This document shows positions 35,887-46,034 of a stretch of DNA of 64,000 bases, one piece after another. The notes below the pieces were generated by a model that was not told the DNA's origin, searched no databases, and saw only the letters and a list, made by a program, of their open reading frames with translations. The DNA is from Bacillus sp. DTU_2020_1000418_1_SI_GHA_SEK_038. Its GTDB lineage: Bacteria; Bacillota; Bacilli; Bacillales; Cytobacillaceae. The position numbers and the translations under genes are program-made. The stretch lies in the NCBI RefSeq assembly GCF_032341175.1, contig NZ_CP135435.1:2108001-2172000 (forward strand). Reading direction: 5' to 3'. Each line of letters begins with the position of its first letter. Within the stretch, counting starts at the first letter, position 1.

Positions 35887-35895
35887 TGCAAATGA

Positions 35896-35930
35896 CATGA
35901 GATCTTTATAGGTCTCATTTTTTATTTTTT
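35896..35930 (+). terminator. Terminator of yneT
   Basis: ATGAGA pairs with TCTCAT and is followed by a long T-rich run. The remaining sequence to parE (about 310 bases) shows no ORF or clear structure and presumably holds the parE promoter. Confidence 0.8.
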
Positions 35931-36247
35931 TGAAAAAACAGCTATCGAAACTTGCCATAAATCGGTCAAAATTAAAAATCTCATTTGCCAAATTCGAATA
36001 AATAGATACAATAAAGCATAGACGCTTAATTAAAATATGGTAAAATACAACTAAGGAACATTTGTTCTTATCTCGCTTTTTCTTTTATATATAAAGGATT
36101 AATCATTTTTTAGACGAATACGTTAAATGAATGTATAATCAATTTTGTTTCTATGATTACCTGCTTATTATATAGATACGAAAGCAGAGTCTTGATCATA
36201 TTATTTTTCAGCAATTCTTTTTTTGCAGTAATGAAAGGGGTATGTTT

Positions 36248-38224
36248 GTGGCAAGAAATCAGGGAGCTTTTGACTATAATGATGATGCCATACAAGTACT
36301 CGAAGGGCTTGAGGCAGTTAGAAAGCGCCCGGGTATGTACATTGGGAGTACAGATGCGAGAGGGCTACACCATCTAGTATATGAAATTGTCGATAACGCT
36401 GTCGATGAAGCATTGGCAGGTTACGGTGAACAAATCATTGTCAAAATACATAAAGATAACTCAATTAGTGTTATTGATAAAGGCCGCGGGATGCCTACTG
36501 GAATGCATCGTATGGGCAAACCAACTCCCGAAGTGATATTAACCGTCTTACACGCTGGAGGTAAATTCGGCCAGGGCGGCTATAAAACAAGCGGAGGACT
36601 GCATGGTGTTGGTGCCTCTGTTGTGAATGCTCTTTCCGAATGGTTAGTCGTTACCATCAAACGGGATGGGATTGTTTATGAACAGCGCTTTGAAAACGGC
36701 GGGAAACCGGTAACAACTCTTGAAAAAAAAGGGAAAACGAATCAAACAGGGACAACCATTCACTTTAAGCCAGATGAATCCATTTTTTCAATAACTACTT
36801 ATAATTATGAAACATTATGTGAGCGGCTGCGTGAATCAGCATTTCTTTTAAAAGGAATGAAAATAGAAATAATCGATGAAAGACATGGTCTTCAGGAAGT
36901 CTTTCATTATGACAATGGAATTGAAGCATTTGTTGAATACTTAAATGAAGAAAAGGATGTTTTACATTCAGTCGTTAGCTTTGAGGGTGAGCAAAATGGA
37001 ATTGAAGTAGATTTAGCTTTCCAATTTAACGATGGATATTCAGAAAATGTTCTTTCCTTTGTTAACAATGTTCGGACAAAAGATGGCGGTACTCACGAGG
37101 CTGGATCAAAAACAGCGATGACTCGTATTTTTAATGAATACGCTAGGAAGGTTAACCTTCTAAAGGAGAAAGATAAAAATTTAGATGGGGCCGATATTCG
37201 AGAAGGGTTTACTGCGATTGTCTCTGTACGAGTTCCGGAGGATTTGCTTCAATTTGAGGGGCAAACAAAGGGAAAGCTTGGTACAAGTGAAGCACGATCT
37301 TCAGTTGATGCGGTTGTATCAGAGCATTTATCTTATTTTCTTGAAGAGAATCCAAACGTAAGTTCTCTTTTGATAAAAAAGGCCATTAAAGCTTATCAGG
37401 CGAGAGAAGCGGCCCGAAAAGCACGTGAGGATGCAAGGAGCGGCAAAAAAAGAAAACGCTCAGATGCGGTCCTTTCTGGAAAATTAACACCTGCCCAATC
37501 AAGAAATCCTCAAAAAAATGAAATCTATTTAGTGGAAGGAGATTCAGCTGGCGGCTCAGCTAAACAAGGGCGTGACCGTCGTTTTCAAGCGGTTCTTCCA
37601 TTGCGAGGGAAAGTTATTAATACTGAAAAAGCAAAGCTTCAGGATATTTTTAAGAATGAAGAGATTAATACGATCATCCATGCTGTAGGTGCTGGAGTTG
37701 GAGCAGATTTTAATTTAGAAGATGTAAATTACGATAAAGTCATTATCATGACAGATGCGGATACAGATGGTGCTCATATTCAAGTTCTTCTCCTAACCTT
37801 TTTCTATCGATATATGAAGCCGCTGCTGGATGCCGGTAAAATTTATATTGCACTACCCCCTTTATATAAAGTCAGCAAAGGTGCAGGCAAGAAAGAAATT
37901 ATTGAATATGCCTGGGCCGAAGATGATTTGCAGGACGCCATAAAAAAAGTTGGAAAAGGCTATATGCTCCAGCGTTATAAAGGTTTAGGCGAAATGAATG
38001 CGGATCAGTTATGGGATACGACAATGAATCCAGAATCACGCACCTTAATCCGGGTTAGAATAGATGATGCTGCTAGAGCGGAACGCCGAGTAACAACGTT
38101 AATGGGCGATAAGGTTGAGCCGCGAAGAAAGTGGATTGAAACAAATGTGGCATTTGGTTTAGAAGAGGATGCAAGTATACTAGAAAATGAAAATATATCT
38201 GTCATAGAGGAGGAGATTGAATAA
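36248..38224 (+). CDS. parE: DNA topoisomerase IV subunit B
   Basis: The 658-residue type IIA topoisomerase ATPase subunit has the GHKL motifs (EIVDNAVDEALAG, DKGRGMP, GGLHGVGASVVNAL), the transducer domain and the TOPRIM region (EGDSAGGSAKQGRDR…LRGK, DADTDGAHI). With ParC it decatenates daughter chromosomes. I prefer the GTG at 36248 (MARNQ…), which fits Bacillus ParE N-termini and has good spacing to GAAAGGGG; the ATG two codons earlier is too close to that site. It overlaps parC by one base. Confidence 0.96.
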   Translation: MARNQGAFDYNDDAIQVLEGLEAVRKRPGMYIGSTDARGLHHLVYEIVDNAVDEALAGYGEQIIVKIHKDNSISVIDKGRGMPTGMHRMGKPTPEVILTVLHAGGKFGQGGYKTSGGLHGVGASVVNALSEWLVVTIKRDGIVYEQRFENGGKPVTTLEKKGKTNQTGTTIHFKPDESIFSITTYNYETLCERLRESAFLLKGMKIEIIDERHGLQEVFHYDNGIEAFVEYLNEEKDVLHSVVSFEGEQNGIEVDLAFQFNDGYSENVLSFVNNVRTKDGGTHEAGSKTAMTRIFNEYARKVNLLKEKDKNLDGADIREGFTAIVSVRVPEDLLQFEGQTKGKLGTSEARSSVDAVVSEHLSYFLEENPNVSSLLIKKAIKAYQAREAARKAREDARSGKKRKRSDAVLSGKLTPAQSRNPQKNEIYLVEGDSAGGSAKQGRDRRFQAVLPLRGKVINTEKAKLQDIFKNEEINTIIHAVGAGVGADFNLEDVNYDKVIIMTDADTDGAHIQVLLLTFFYRYMKPLLDAGKIYIALPPLYKVSKGAGKKEIIEYAWAEDDLQDAIKKVGKGYMLQRYKGLGEMNADQLWDTTMNPESRTLIRVRIDDAARAERRVTTLMGDKVEPRRKWIETNVAFGLEEDASILENENISVIEEEIE

Positions 38225-40671
38225 TGGCTTCACAAGAGAAATTCCGCGATCTCCCTCTAGAAGACGTTATTGGAGATCGTTTTGGCCGCTATAGTAAATA
38301 TATTATTCAGGAAAGGGCCTTACCTGATGCAAGGGACGGCCTAAAGCCTGTTCAACGAAGAATTTTATATGCCATGCATGTGGAAGGAAATACACATGAA
38401 AAAGGCTTTAGAAAATCTGCAAAAACAGTTGGAAATGTAATTGGTAACTACCATCCTCATGGTGATACATCTGTTTATGATGCAATGGTTCGATTGAGTC
38501 AAGATTGGAAGCTACGAAACTTGCTTGTCGAAATGCACGGGAATAACGGGAGTATTGATGGGGATCCACCTGCAGCTATGCGTTATACGGAAGCGAGACT
38601 TTCAGCCATTTCTTCAGAACTTCTTAAGGATATTGAAAAAAGAACGGTCGATTTTGTTCCGAACTTCGATGATACTTCCAATGAACCAACCGTTTTGCCT
38701 GCTATGTTCCCAAGTCTCTTAGTAAACGGCTCTACCGGTATTTCAGCTGGATATGCGACAGAAATTCCTCCTCATCACCTAAATGAAGTGATTGATGGTG
38801 TCATTCATCGATTGGATAACCCAAATTGCTCAGTAGATGACCTTATGAAGTATATAAAAGGTCCTGATTTTCCTACTGGCGGAATTATACAAGGTGTTGA
38901 GGGAATAAAGAAGGCCTATGAAACTGGAAAAGGAAAAATCATTGTCCGTGGGAAAGCTGAATTTGAAGAAATTCGCGGGGGGAAGAAACAAATTGTCATT
39001 ACGGAAATACCGTTTGATGTCAATAAAGCAAATCTTGTCAAGAAAATCGATGAGTTTAGGCTAGATCGAAAAATCGAAGGGATAGCCGAGGTTCGAGATG
39101 AGACAGACCGAACGGGATTACGTATAGTTGTTGAATTGAAAAAAGACGCGGACCCTGAAGGTGTCCTTCATTACTTATACAAAAATAGTGATTTACAAGT
39201 TCCATATAATTTTAATATGGTGGCCATTTATAACAGACATCCAAAGCTAATGGGACTTAGAGAGCTATTAGATGCGTATATCGGACATCGAAAAGAGGTC
39301 GTAACAAGAAGAACAGGTTTTGATCTTGAAAAAGCCCAAGCCAGGCAGCATATAGTTGAAGGCTTAATAAAGGCTTTATCTATTCTTGATGAAGTGATTG
39401 CCGCCATTCGAGCATCGAAGGATAAAAGAGATGCAAAAGATAATTTAATTGCCAAGTTTGCATTTACTGAGCCTCAGGCAGAAGCAATCGTGTCATTGCA
39501 GCTATATCGTTTAACGAATACAGATATTACAGCACTCCAAGCTGAGGCAGAAGAATTGTCAAATCGAGTTGCCGAGCTAACATCGATTCTAGAGAGTGAA
39601 AAAAAGCTGTATTCTGTCATTCAAAAAGAATTAAAAGACGTAAGAAAACGTTTTGCTGATAATCGCCGTACTGTGATAGAAGACGAGATTGAAGAAATAA
39701 AAATCAATCTGGAAGTACTTATCGCAAGTGAGGACGTTATTGTAACAGTAACAAAGGAAGGCTATGTGAAGAGGACAAGCCCTCGTTCCTTTGCAGCCTC
39801 CAACGGACAGGATTTTGGTATGAAGGATTCAGACCGTCTGCTCGCACAGCTAGATATGAATACGACAGATGTTCTATTATTATTCACAAACAAAGGGAAT
39901 TACTTATATTGCCCTGTTCACCAACTACCTGATATCCGCTGGAAGGATCTAGGTCAGCATGTTGCTAACATCATTCCTATTGATGGGGACGAATCTATTA
40001 TAAAGGCTCTTCCTGTGAAGGATTTCGAAACAGAGTCCTATTTACTTTTTGTCACGAAATACGGAATGGTGAAGAAAACGGAGCTTAAGCTGTACAAGGC
40101 ACAGCGTTACTCAAAACCATTGGTCGCCATTAATGTAAAAGACGATGATGAAGTGATTGATGTCCATGAAACAGATGGCTCTAAAGATCTGTTTGTTTCT
40201 ACATACAATGGCTATGCATTATGGTTCCCCGAAGAAGAAGTCAGTATCGTTGGTACAAGGGCTGCGGGAGTAAAGGGGATTAATTTAAAAGACGGTGATC
40301 ATGTGACTGGAGGACAAGTTGTTGAGAATTCACAAGAACAGTCGGTTGTCATTGTTACCCAGCGCGGTGCTATTAAGAAGATGAAATTTGCTGAGTTTGA
40401 GCGGGCTTCCCGTGCCAAACGAGGTGTCGTCATGTTAAGGGAATTGAAATCAAACCCTCACAGAGTTATTGGGTCTGTCATTGTAAGTGAAAATGATGAT
40501 ATTTACATGGAAACGGAAAAAGGTATTATTGAATCAACAAAAGCTTCTTCGATCAGATTTAATGATCGCTATTCAAATGGGTCATTTATATTGGATGAAA
40601 CGGAAAGTGGAAAAACGAAATCCGTTTGGAAAATAGCTGCTCAAGAAGAAAATAAGAACTCTAACGAATAG
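38224..40671 (+). CDS. parC: DNA topoisomerase IV subunit A
   Basis: The 815-residue cleavage subunit has the winged-helix DNA-cleavage domain with the quinolone-resistance region (YHPHGDTSVYDAMVRLSQDW), an active-site tyrosine in the AAMRYTEARLS segment, and a C-terminal beta-pinwheel (residues about 500-805). The residues S/D and E of the quinolone pocket read as DTS…YDAM, which resembles wild type. The start is directly coupled to the parE stop, and a terminator follows. Confidence 0.96.
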   Translation: MASQEKFRDLPLEDVIGDRFGRYSKYIIQERALPDARDGLKPVQRRILYAMHVEGNTHEKGFRKSAKTVGNVIGNYHPHGDTSVYDAMVRLSQDWKLRNLLVEMHGNNGSIDGDPPAAMRYTEARLSAISSELLKDIEKRTVDFVPNFDDTSNEPTVLPAMFPSLLVNGSTGISAGYATEIPPHHLNEVIDGVIHRLDNPNCSVDDLMKYIKGPDFPTGGIIQGVEGIKKAYETGKGKIIVRGKAEFEEIRGGKKQIVITEIPFDVNKANLVKKIDEFRLDRKIEGIAEVRDETDRTGLRIVVELKKDADPEGVLHYLYKNSDLQVPYNFNMVAIYNRHPKLMGLRELLDAYIGHRKEVVTRRTGFDLEKAQARQHIVEGLIKALSILDEVIAAIRASKDKRDAKDNLIAKFAFTEPQAEAIVSLQLYRLTNTDITALQAEAEELSNRVAELTSILESEKKLYSVIQKELKDVRKRFADNRRTVIEDEIEEIKINLEVLIASEDVIVTVTKEGYVKRTSPRSFAASNGQDFGMKDSDRLLAQLDMNTTDVLLLFTNKGNYLYCPVHQLPDIRWKDLGQHVANIIPIDGDESIIKALPVKDFETESYLLFVTKYGMVKKTELKLYKAQRYSKPLVAINVKDDDEVIDVHETDGSKDLFVSTYNGYALWFPEEEVSIVGTRAAGVKGINLKDGDHVTGGQVVENSQEQSVVIVTQRGAIKKMKFAEFERASRAKRGVVMLRELKSNPHRVIGSVIVSENDDIYMETEKGIIESTKASSIRFNDRYSNGSFILDETESGKTKSVWKIAAQEENKNSNE

Positions 40672-40677
40672 AGATTG

Positions 40678-40707
40678 ACTCCCTCCTAAAAAGGCAGGGA
40701 GTTTTTC
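40678..40707 (+). terminator. Terminator of parEC
   Basis: ACTCCCT pairs with AGGGAGT, followed by TTTTTC. Confidence 0.88.
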
Positions 40708-40913
40708 TAATTAATATACTTTCGCTCGTTAATCGTCAATTTTGTGAATATTGTTCTTGTCTAATAATTATTATTTTTATCACCATTTCCAGATTAGGAT
40801 AAGGGGAAAATTTATTTCAAATAGATAAAAATTGTTTTTTATTTAAAATTCCTACATTTATTTTCCAAAACTGGACAAAATAAGATGAGATATGTCTAGG
40901 GAGGAAATGAACA

Positions 40914-41684
40914 ATGAGAAAAGAAATCGTATTTGCTCTTGCCGCGTTCTTTTTTATTACATTGTCGGCTATGACAGGTGCTTATGCTGGTGAAAACTCC
41001 AGTAAAATGATAACCATTTCTAAGGATAAAGAAGATGTGACAGGAGATGGGAAAAAAGATGAAATCATATTGAAGGGATTGCCCTATGAAGAAGGTACTG
41101 ATTTTTTAAAAGAAATATATATGGAGATCCAGGCTTCCAATAAGAAATCATTTAATGTTGAATTCGATAGCGGGTTCAATCCAAGAGTGAATTTTATTGA
41201 TTTAAATCATGATGGTTTAAAAGATATTTTCGTCACAGTGGATACAGGCGGGAGTGGGGGAATAACCAATCATTATTTGTACACTGTAAAGAATTTTGCA
41301 CTCACTGATTTAACTGTACCAGAACCACTAGTGATTAACAGCCAGTTTCTTGATGGATATAAAGCAGCAATTACGATCCAGGATACAGGTGAATCGTATA
41401 CGTTTGATTTAAGTAACCGGGCAGAAGATTATGAACGGACAGGGCTCTATCAAAAAGGCAAACTAAGTGAGCCGACCGAGTTAATGGTCGACCCGTTTTC
41501 CACATTAAAACCTGTTTTAGTTGATGGGAAGCAATATGGGTTGAAGGGAACTCAGGCAATCAGCGGCGCCTATCATGCAGACAGAATCGCCATCATTGAG
41601 TCCTTATGGCTTTATGAGGATGGAAAATGGTCTTTAAAGAATACGAGGGTCATGGAGACCAATCTTCAGAAGAAGAAAAAGTAA
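40914..41684 (+). CDS. Secreted protein with a VCBS/FG-GAP-like calcium motif
   Basis: The 256-residue protein has a typical signal peptide (positively charged start, hydrophobic stretch at about 5-22, cleavage near AYAG). One segment, IDLNHDGLKDIFV near residue 100, matches the VCBS/FG-GAP repeat with its D-x-N-x-D-G calcium loop, and GDGKKDEI earlier is a second imperfect one. The rest is beta-rich. The function is unknown; it is presumably exported to the wall or medium. It has a GGGAGG site before the ATG. Confidence 0.78.
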   Translation: MRKEIVFALAAFFFITLSAMTGAYAGENSSKMITISKDKEDVTGDGKKDEIILKGLPYEEGTDFLKEIYMEIQASNKKSFNVEFDSGFNPRVNFIDLNHDGLKDIFVTVDTGGSGGITNHYLYTVKNFALTDLTVPEPLVINSQFLDGYKAAITIQDTGESYTFDLSNRAEDYERTGLYQKGKLSEPTELMVDPFSTLKPVLVDGKQYGLKGTQAISGAYHADRIAIIESLWLYEDGKWSLKNTRVMETNLQKKKK

Positions 41685-41770
41685 AAAATAGGCGGCTGTC
41701 ACGTTTTCTGGAAATGGACATAAAATAAGATAAGTGAATTTCCTATTTATTGCAAAGGAGGGCGCTTATC

Positions 41771-42250
41771 TTGACTAAATTGGATGCATCACAGCTTAGT
41801 GTTACGTATTTGCCGCCTGCAACGGAATTTAGACCTGTAGATGGCAGAAAGTATACACTGGTTCAATCCCTATCAACAGGTGAATGGTTTCTAAATGTTG
41901 GCTATCGCTACCATGCTAATTATGTAAACTTAAAATTTCGTGACGAAGTAATTGCTGAGTGGGTTCCTCAAATGGGGCAGTATGTACTTAGTGGAAAAGT
42001 ATTTATTAGTGATCAAGACTTTGATAAGCAATATGCAAAGGTTCGGTTTATGATTTTTCAGCGTGAAGTAGAACAAGCTTTAGCAGCAATCGTTTATGGA
42101 GACCGTATATTTTATTCGAATTATCCTTGGCTTTTAGATTCACCGATTTATATTCATTTTGAATCAAATTATGAAGAGTTTAATAAGATGATCTATTTTG
42201 GAACTCCTCGTCAATATTTGAAAGCAGCCATGCTGCCGATTGAAACATAA
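41771..42250 (+). CDS. Staygreen-family protein
   Basis: The 159-residue cytoplasmic protein shows the staygreen pattern LSVTYLPPATEFRPVDGRKYTLV at its N-terminus. Plant homologues remove magnesium from chlorophyll; bacterial relatives in Bacillus have no established role. I prefer the TTG at 41771 because AAAGGAGGG lies 8-9 bases upstream; the longer frame to 41750 would start inside that site. Confidence 0.8.
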   Translation: MTKLDASQLSVTYLPPATEFRPVDGRKYTLVQSLSTGEWFLNVGYRYHANYVNLKFRDEVIAEWVPQMGQYVLSGKVFISDQDFDKQYAKVRFMIFQREVEQALAAIVYGDRIFYSNYPWLLDSPIYIHFESNYEEFNKMIYFGTPRQYLKAAMLPIET

Positions 42251-42377
42251 TCTATATTATCAATCCTATCCAGCTAGTTTACAGGATCCTTTCCTGTATT
42301 TTTTTTGCGTTTTTACGTGCTATAAGCATAAAATTCTTTATTAAACACACGATAAAATGGAAAGGAGTGACTTAGAT

Positions 42378-42515
42378 ATGAAAAATAAAAATGAAGAATC
42401 GTCAAAAATGAGTTATGAATCTGATGGCAAAATGGGGAAAAATAATAATCAGCAAGAGCAAGGTAAAAGAAAAGTTAATGCTGACTTTTTTAATAGCACA
42501 CAAAATAGTGAATGA
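42378..42515 (+). CDS. Small hydrophilic hypothetical protein (45 aa)
   Basis: A 45-codon ORF rich in Lys, Asn, Glu and Ser, with AAAGGAGTG 8-9 bases before its ATG and its own terminator 10 bases after the stop. The composition resembles small spore or stress proteins, but I do not recognise the family. The ribosome binding site plus terminator argue it is real. Confidence 0.6.
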   Translation: MKNKNEESSKMSYESDGKMGKNNNQQEQGKRKVNADFFNSTQNSE

Positions 42516-42524
42516 AATAGGTTA

Positions 42525-42556
42525 AACAGACACTCTAAATCAGTGTCTGTTTTTTG
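42525..42556 (+). terminator. Terminator of the 45-aa ORF
   Basis: A 10-bp perfect stem, AACAGACACT with AGTGTCTGTT, followed by TTTTG. The next stretch to about 43040 is AT-rich and shows no ORF with a ribosome binding site. Confidence 0.88.
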
Positions 42557-42849
42557 CTTAACATAAGAGGAAATATAACATTATTATGTAAACTAATTTC
42601 AGTAGAATGAAGTCTGCGAAGTACCTGAAAATAAAATGCAATTACATAGAACGATACCTAAATAAACAGGTAAATATAATTCATTATAGATTAGGGTTTT
42701 GTATGCAGTGAAAAATACCCTGATTAATTTTACTTATTACATTTAATCAGGGAAAATTTTGTAGATAAAATAAAAATAAGATGATTTTGCTATTTTTTTG
42801 TTTTCTGTCTCACTATCTTAAGTATACTTATAGATTGAGATAAATAATA

Positions 42850-42882
<33 letters not shown>

Positions 42883-43046
42883 GGATTTTTGAAAAAGAAT
42901 AGTAATATATCTATCACTATTCCTCTACTGACAAGTGACACAAAATTACTTATAAAAATGACATAAAGATACTGAAACTGTGACACAAAAATACTAAATA
43001 TGGTATAAACCTCTATATACTCGCAGAAATGTACACTTGCTGCTCA

Positions 43047-43400
43047 TTAATCTTTTGGCATATTGAATTTATTAATTGCTGTTTTTAGATCCTCGTTTTT
43101 AATATGAGTATAAATCATGGTCGTTTCAATAGAAGAATGTCCTAATTGACGTCTTAGCTTTGATACATCATTTTTTCAGCGTGATATCTTGTAGCAAACG
43201 AATGGCGCAATTTATGTACAGATAAAGAAGGTTTACCGAATAATGTGGCGAATTTTTCAATAAATTTTTCTATAGCTCTTGCTGATAATCTTCTAGTTGT
43301 ACCTTTTTGGACCCATTGGAGCTGAGATAAAAAGCCTTATTATCTTTAGATATATTATACTTACTAGCTCTTACACTAAGGCAGAGGACCTATCATTACA
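43047..43400 (-). pseudogene. Decayed tyrosine recombinase/integrase C-terminus
   Basis: On the minus strand, three reading frames must be joined to recover a XerC/D-like catalytic region: an initial fragment (AFYLSSNGSKK), then FGKPSLSVHKLRHSFATRYH with the H-x-x-R box, then QLGHSSIETTMIYTHI with the catalytic His and Tyr, ending at a stop at 43047. The N-terminal half is missing and at least two frameshifts are present. It marks past mobile-element insertion at the edge of the kinase/CRISPR region. Confidence 0.85.
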
Positions 43401-43404
43401 ACTG

Positions 43405-44043
43405 CTAGTCGTTTTTCTGTGGGGCTTTTGTAGAGACCCCTTTTTCAGATAATTTCTCGCAAACACTTTTATTGAAATCTCTTGGCGGAATTCCAAAGGA
43501 TATTAGATTATCTTCGTAGTAGATATTTTGAATTGGCCGGCTTTCCCCTGCAATTATCTCCCTGTATCGTTCCTTATATTTAGTATTAAAAATATGTACA
43601 ACCTGATTAGAAGATCCCCTTAGCGGCCGATTGTCGTTCAATGATTCAACATACTTGCCGTCAACGAGCACCGAAATATTGAAGAGAATATCATCGATAC
43701 TCTCATTTTTCTGAGCTCTTAGCTCTGCCAATGTATATCCGGAATAAACAAGGATGTCTTCAATGCTATTTTTCTGAAGCCATTTTACCAACTGTCGTAG
43801 CTCTTTAGGCTGTGCAAATGGATCACCTCCGGAAATCGTCACACCATCCACTTTATATTTTTTTAAAATAGATTCTATGTAACTGAAAATAGCTGAAAGC
43901 TCAATATTCTTTGTTGGATCGGCAGCTTGAAGTTCGGGATTGCAACAAAGATGACAACGATGGGGGCAACCAACAAGCCAAATCCCAATTCTCTTCCCAT
44001 ACCCTAATGTTTCTAACGGGTAAAATATGCGTTCGATTTGCAT
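43405..44043 (-). CDS. NrdG/PflA-like radical SAM activating protein
   Basis: The 212-residue protein has the radical SAM CxxxCxxC cluster motif (CPHRCHLC near residues 26-33) and GGDPFAQP, placing it with small one-cluster activases such as NrdG. No glycyl-radical enzyme or anaerobic ribonucleotide reductase is encoded nearby. It is instead the last gene of a kinase/FHA/AAA cassette, so it may modify a cassette component or make a small molecule. The ATG at 44043 is preferred since the earlier in-frame ATG overlaps the GGAAGGAG site. Confidence 0.85.
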   Translation of the reverse strand: MQIERIFYPLETLGYGKRIGIWLVGCPHRCHLCCNPELQAADPTKNIELSAIFSYIESILKKYKVDGVTISGGDPFAQPKELRQLVKWLQKNSIEDILVYSGYTLAELRAQKNESIDDILFNISVLVDGKYVESLNDNRPLRGSSNQVVHIFNTKYKERYREIIAGESRPIQNIYYEDNLISFGIPPRDFNKSVCEKLSEKGVSTKAPQKND

Positions 44044-44098
44044 AAGTACTCCTTCCATACATTTTCAACTTTATTTAAGAGGTAGATGACTGTTAGCT

Positions 44099-44602
44099 TT
44101 ATTTAACCATGTATTCCAAATTAGCAAAAATGATGTAATCATTTCTCTTAATAGAATATAAACTATTGCTCAGTAGCGATTGGCCATTTAATTTTGTCCC
44201 ATTTGTACTGCCGAGATCAACAATTGCATAATTTCCATCAGCATTTAATTGAATTCGCGCATGCTCATTGCTCACATATAAATTACTTTGAAAATGTTCC
44301 GGCTGAATGGTTCCAGATCTGCCTATAATCCCACCTGTTGCTGGAATAGAGATTTCATAACCACTAGCGGTATTGACAAATTGAATGCCGGTCATCCGGA
44401 CTGTTTTTGGCTGCATATCCATAAAATTGTCTGCACCAGGTTTCTCCACTGAAGTCGAATTTTCAATCCCACCAGCCTCAAGCTCTGCTAAATTTGTAAT
44501 CGGCAGATAAGATATATCTTCCCCACATCCATCTCCTCGGCAAAAAGTCGTATCTAACGAATTTAAATGACCACATACCTTACAAATTCTAACTTCTTCC
44601 AT
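44099..44602 (-). CDS. Zinc-ribbon and FHA-domain protein
   Basis: The 167-residue protein has an N-terminal zinc ribbon (C7, C10, C21, C26), a linker of about 60 residues and an FHA domain (about 88-160) with its GR, S-N-E-H-A and GSTNGT motifs. FHA domains bind phosphothreonine peptides, so the neighbouring Ser/Thr kinase is the obvious partner. The linker contains KTVRM at T67, the same kind of motif repeated in the kinase N-terminus. It lies 55 bases from the radical SAM gene and 20 bases after the coiled-coil gene. Confidence 0.88.
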   Translation of the reverse strand: MEEVRICKVCGHLNSLDTTFCRGDGCGEDISYLPITNLAELEAGGIENSTSVEKPGADNFMDMQPKTVRMTGIQFVNTASGYEISIPATGGIIGRSGTIQPEHFQSNLYVSNEHARIQLNADGNYAIVDLGSTNGTKLNGQSLLSNSLYSIKRNDYIIFANLEYMVK

Positions 44603-44621
44603 ATCCTACCCTCCTGCTTTT

Positions 44622-46034
44622 TTAGTTATTTATTCGGTTGTATGTTGGACTTTGAGCAGATTGTCCCCTTCTCTCTTTTCGCTTCTTCAGTATCTTCTTA
44701 TTGCATATGTCAACACTACGGGCATATTTCACATCCGCTGGCTTGATGTTTTCGTTCGTAAGGTAAATTCCTTTCTTTGCTAATTCAATTTTAATGTCTT
44801 CATAATTCGTACAAAAGGCTTCCATTCCTTCTTTGATTTTTAGCTTATCCATTGAAGTAAGCTCCTTTTGCCCTTCACTTATCCCGCTTACCTCAAATAA
44901 TACACTGCCGCTATCAGAAACGAACACATTGACAGCCCCGTCTTCGATTTCATACAGCTGATGGTGAATATTATCGAAATTCTTCACCATATATTCTGTT
45001 GCAAACAAGTCATATCCTAAGGCTTCCATAACATCATTGATGCTTTCAACAATATAATCGGATTTTTGTTTTTCGGCATGCAGCTTATCTAGTTGAGCGA
45101 CTTCCACTTCCAGTTGCACCTTTAATTCTGAAATTACAGCTTTATCCTCAGAGAAATAAATTGAATTTTGTTCGGCATTAAGCAGTTCACAAAGTGTTTG
45201 GTATTGGATTACAAGCTTTTCATATTCTGCATGCTCATGCCCAATTCGCTCAATTAATTGATCATATTTCTTTTTTCTAGCATAAAACGTACTCATAAGC
45301 TTTTTAATTTGGTTCCTTTTGTACCGATTATCGAACTTTTTGTGGTAGTAAACATCATGAATAGAATTATAAATATTTTGGACCTCATCTATAACTCCAT
45401 GATAAAAGTATGGAACATAAGATTCTAACTGTGCTATTGCAGCTTCCATCGTTTCTGGGAGACTATTAAGCGCGCTTCCTATTTCTTTCTCAGGTGTTTT
45501 TTGCGGAGCACTCGGAATAGAATATTTTTTTGGCTGTGCTGCAGGTATTTGACCGGCTTCTGTTAAAAAAGACTGGGCATGCTTTTGACGTTCTAGCCCC
45601 TGAATTTCAAGAGAAATTTTGTTTTCAATTATTTCAAACTGTGTATTAACCTTTGTTAGCATGTTATTTGTAAACTGCTCCATCCTTACAATACATTCAC
45701 TCAAACTTGCCATACTGTTAGAATCATATTCAACTAGAAAGTCATCCATTTGATTAAGCAAAGTATTTTTCAACTCAATTATTTCGTTCACTGTATACGA
45801 ATCGGTTAAACCATATTGATTCGCTGTGTCGCTTTGACGGTCCGCAGTCTCGTTAATTTCTTCTTTAATTCTACCAATTTCCTTATGAAGAATGGTAATC
45901 CTCATTTTTAGCTTTTGCCGTTTTATCTCTTCTTTACGTCGTCTTTCCTCTTCAAGCTCTCTTTGTCTCTGCTGCTCTAGCTGTTTTTGCCGCTCTTGTT
46001 CAATATAGAATTGACTATGCTTCGGTCCACTCAT
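44622..46034 (-). CDS. Large coiled-coil protein of the kinase cassette
   Basis: The 470-residue protein begins with a strongly charged Gln/Glu/Arg coiled coil (about residues 10-65), has further helical segments to about 350, and ends with a small globular-looking region (FEVSGISEGQKEL). I do not recognise a named domain. I chose the ATG at 46034: it overlaps the kinase stop as ATGA and has GGAGAT upstream. Translational coupling to the kinase suggests a structural or scaffold partner. Confidence 0.75.
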   Translation of the reverse strand: MSGPKHSQFYIEQERQKQLEQQRQRELEEERRRKEEIKRQKLKMRITILHKEIGRIKEEINETADRQSDTANQYGLTDSYTVNEIIELKNTLLNQMDDFLVEYDSNSMASLSECIVRMEQFTNNMLTKVNTQFEIIENKISLEIQGLERQKHAQSFLTEAGQIPAAQPKKYSIPSAPQKTPEKEIGSALNSLPETMEAAIAQLESYVPYFYHGVIDEVQNIYNSIHDVYYHKKFDNRYKRNQIKKLMSTFYARKKKYDQLIERIGHEHAEYEKLVIQYQTLCELLNAEQNSIYFSEDKAVISELKVQLEVEVAQLDKLHAEKQKSDYIVESINDVMEALGYDLFATEYMVKNFDNIHHQLYEIEDGAVNVFVSDSGSVLFEVSGISEGQKELTSMDKLKIKEGMEAFCTNYEDIKIELAKKGIYLTNENIKPADVKYARSVDICNKKILKKRKERRGQSAQSPTYNRINN

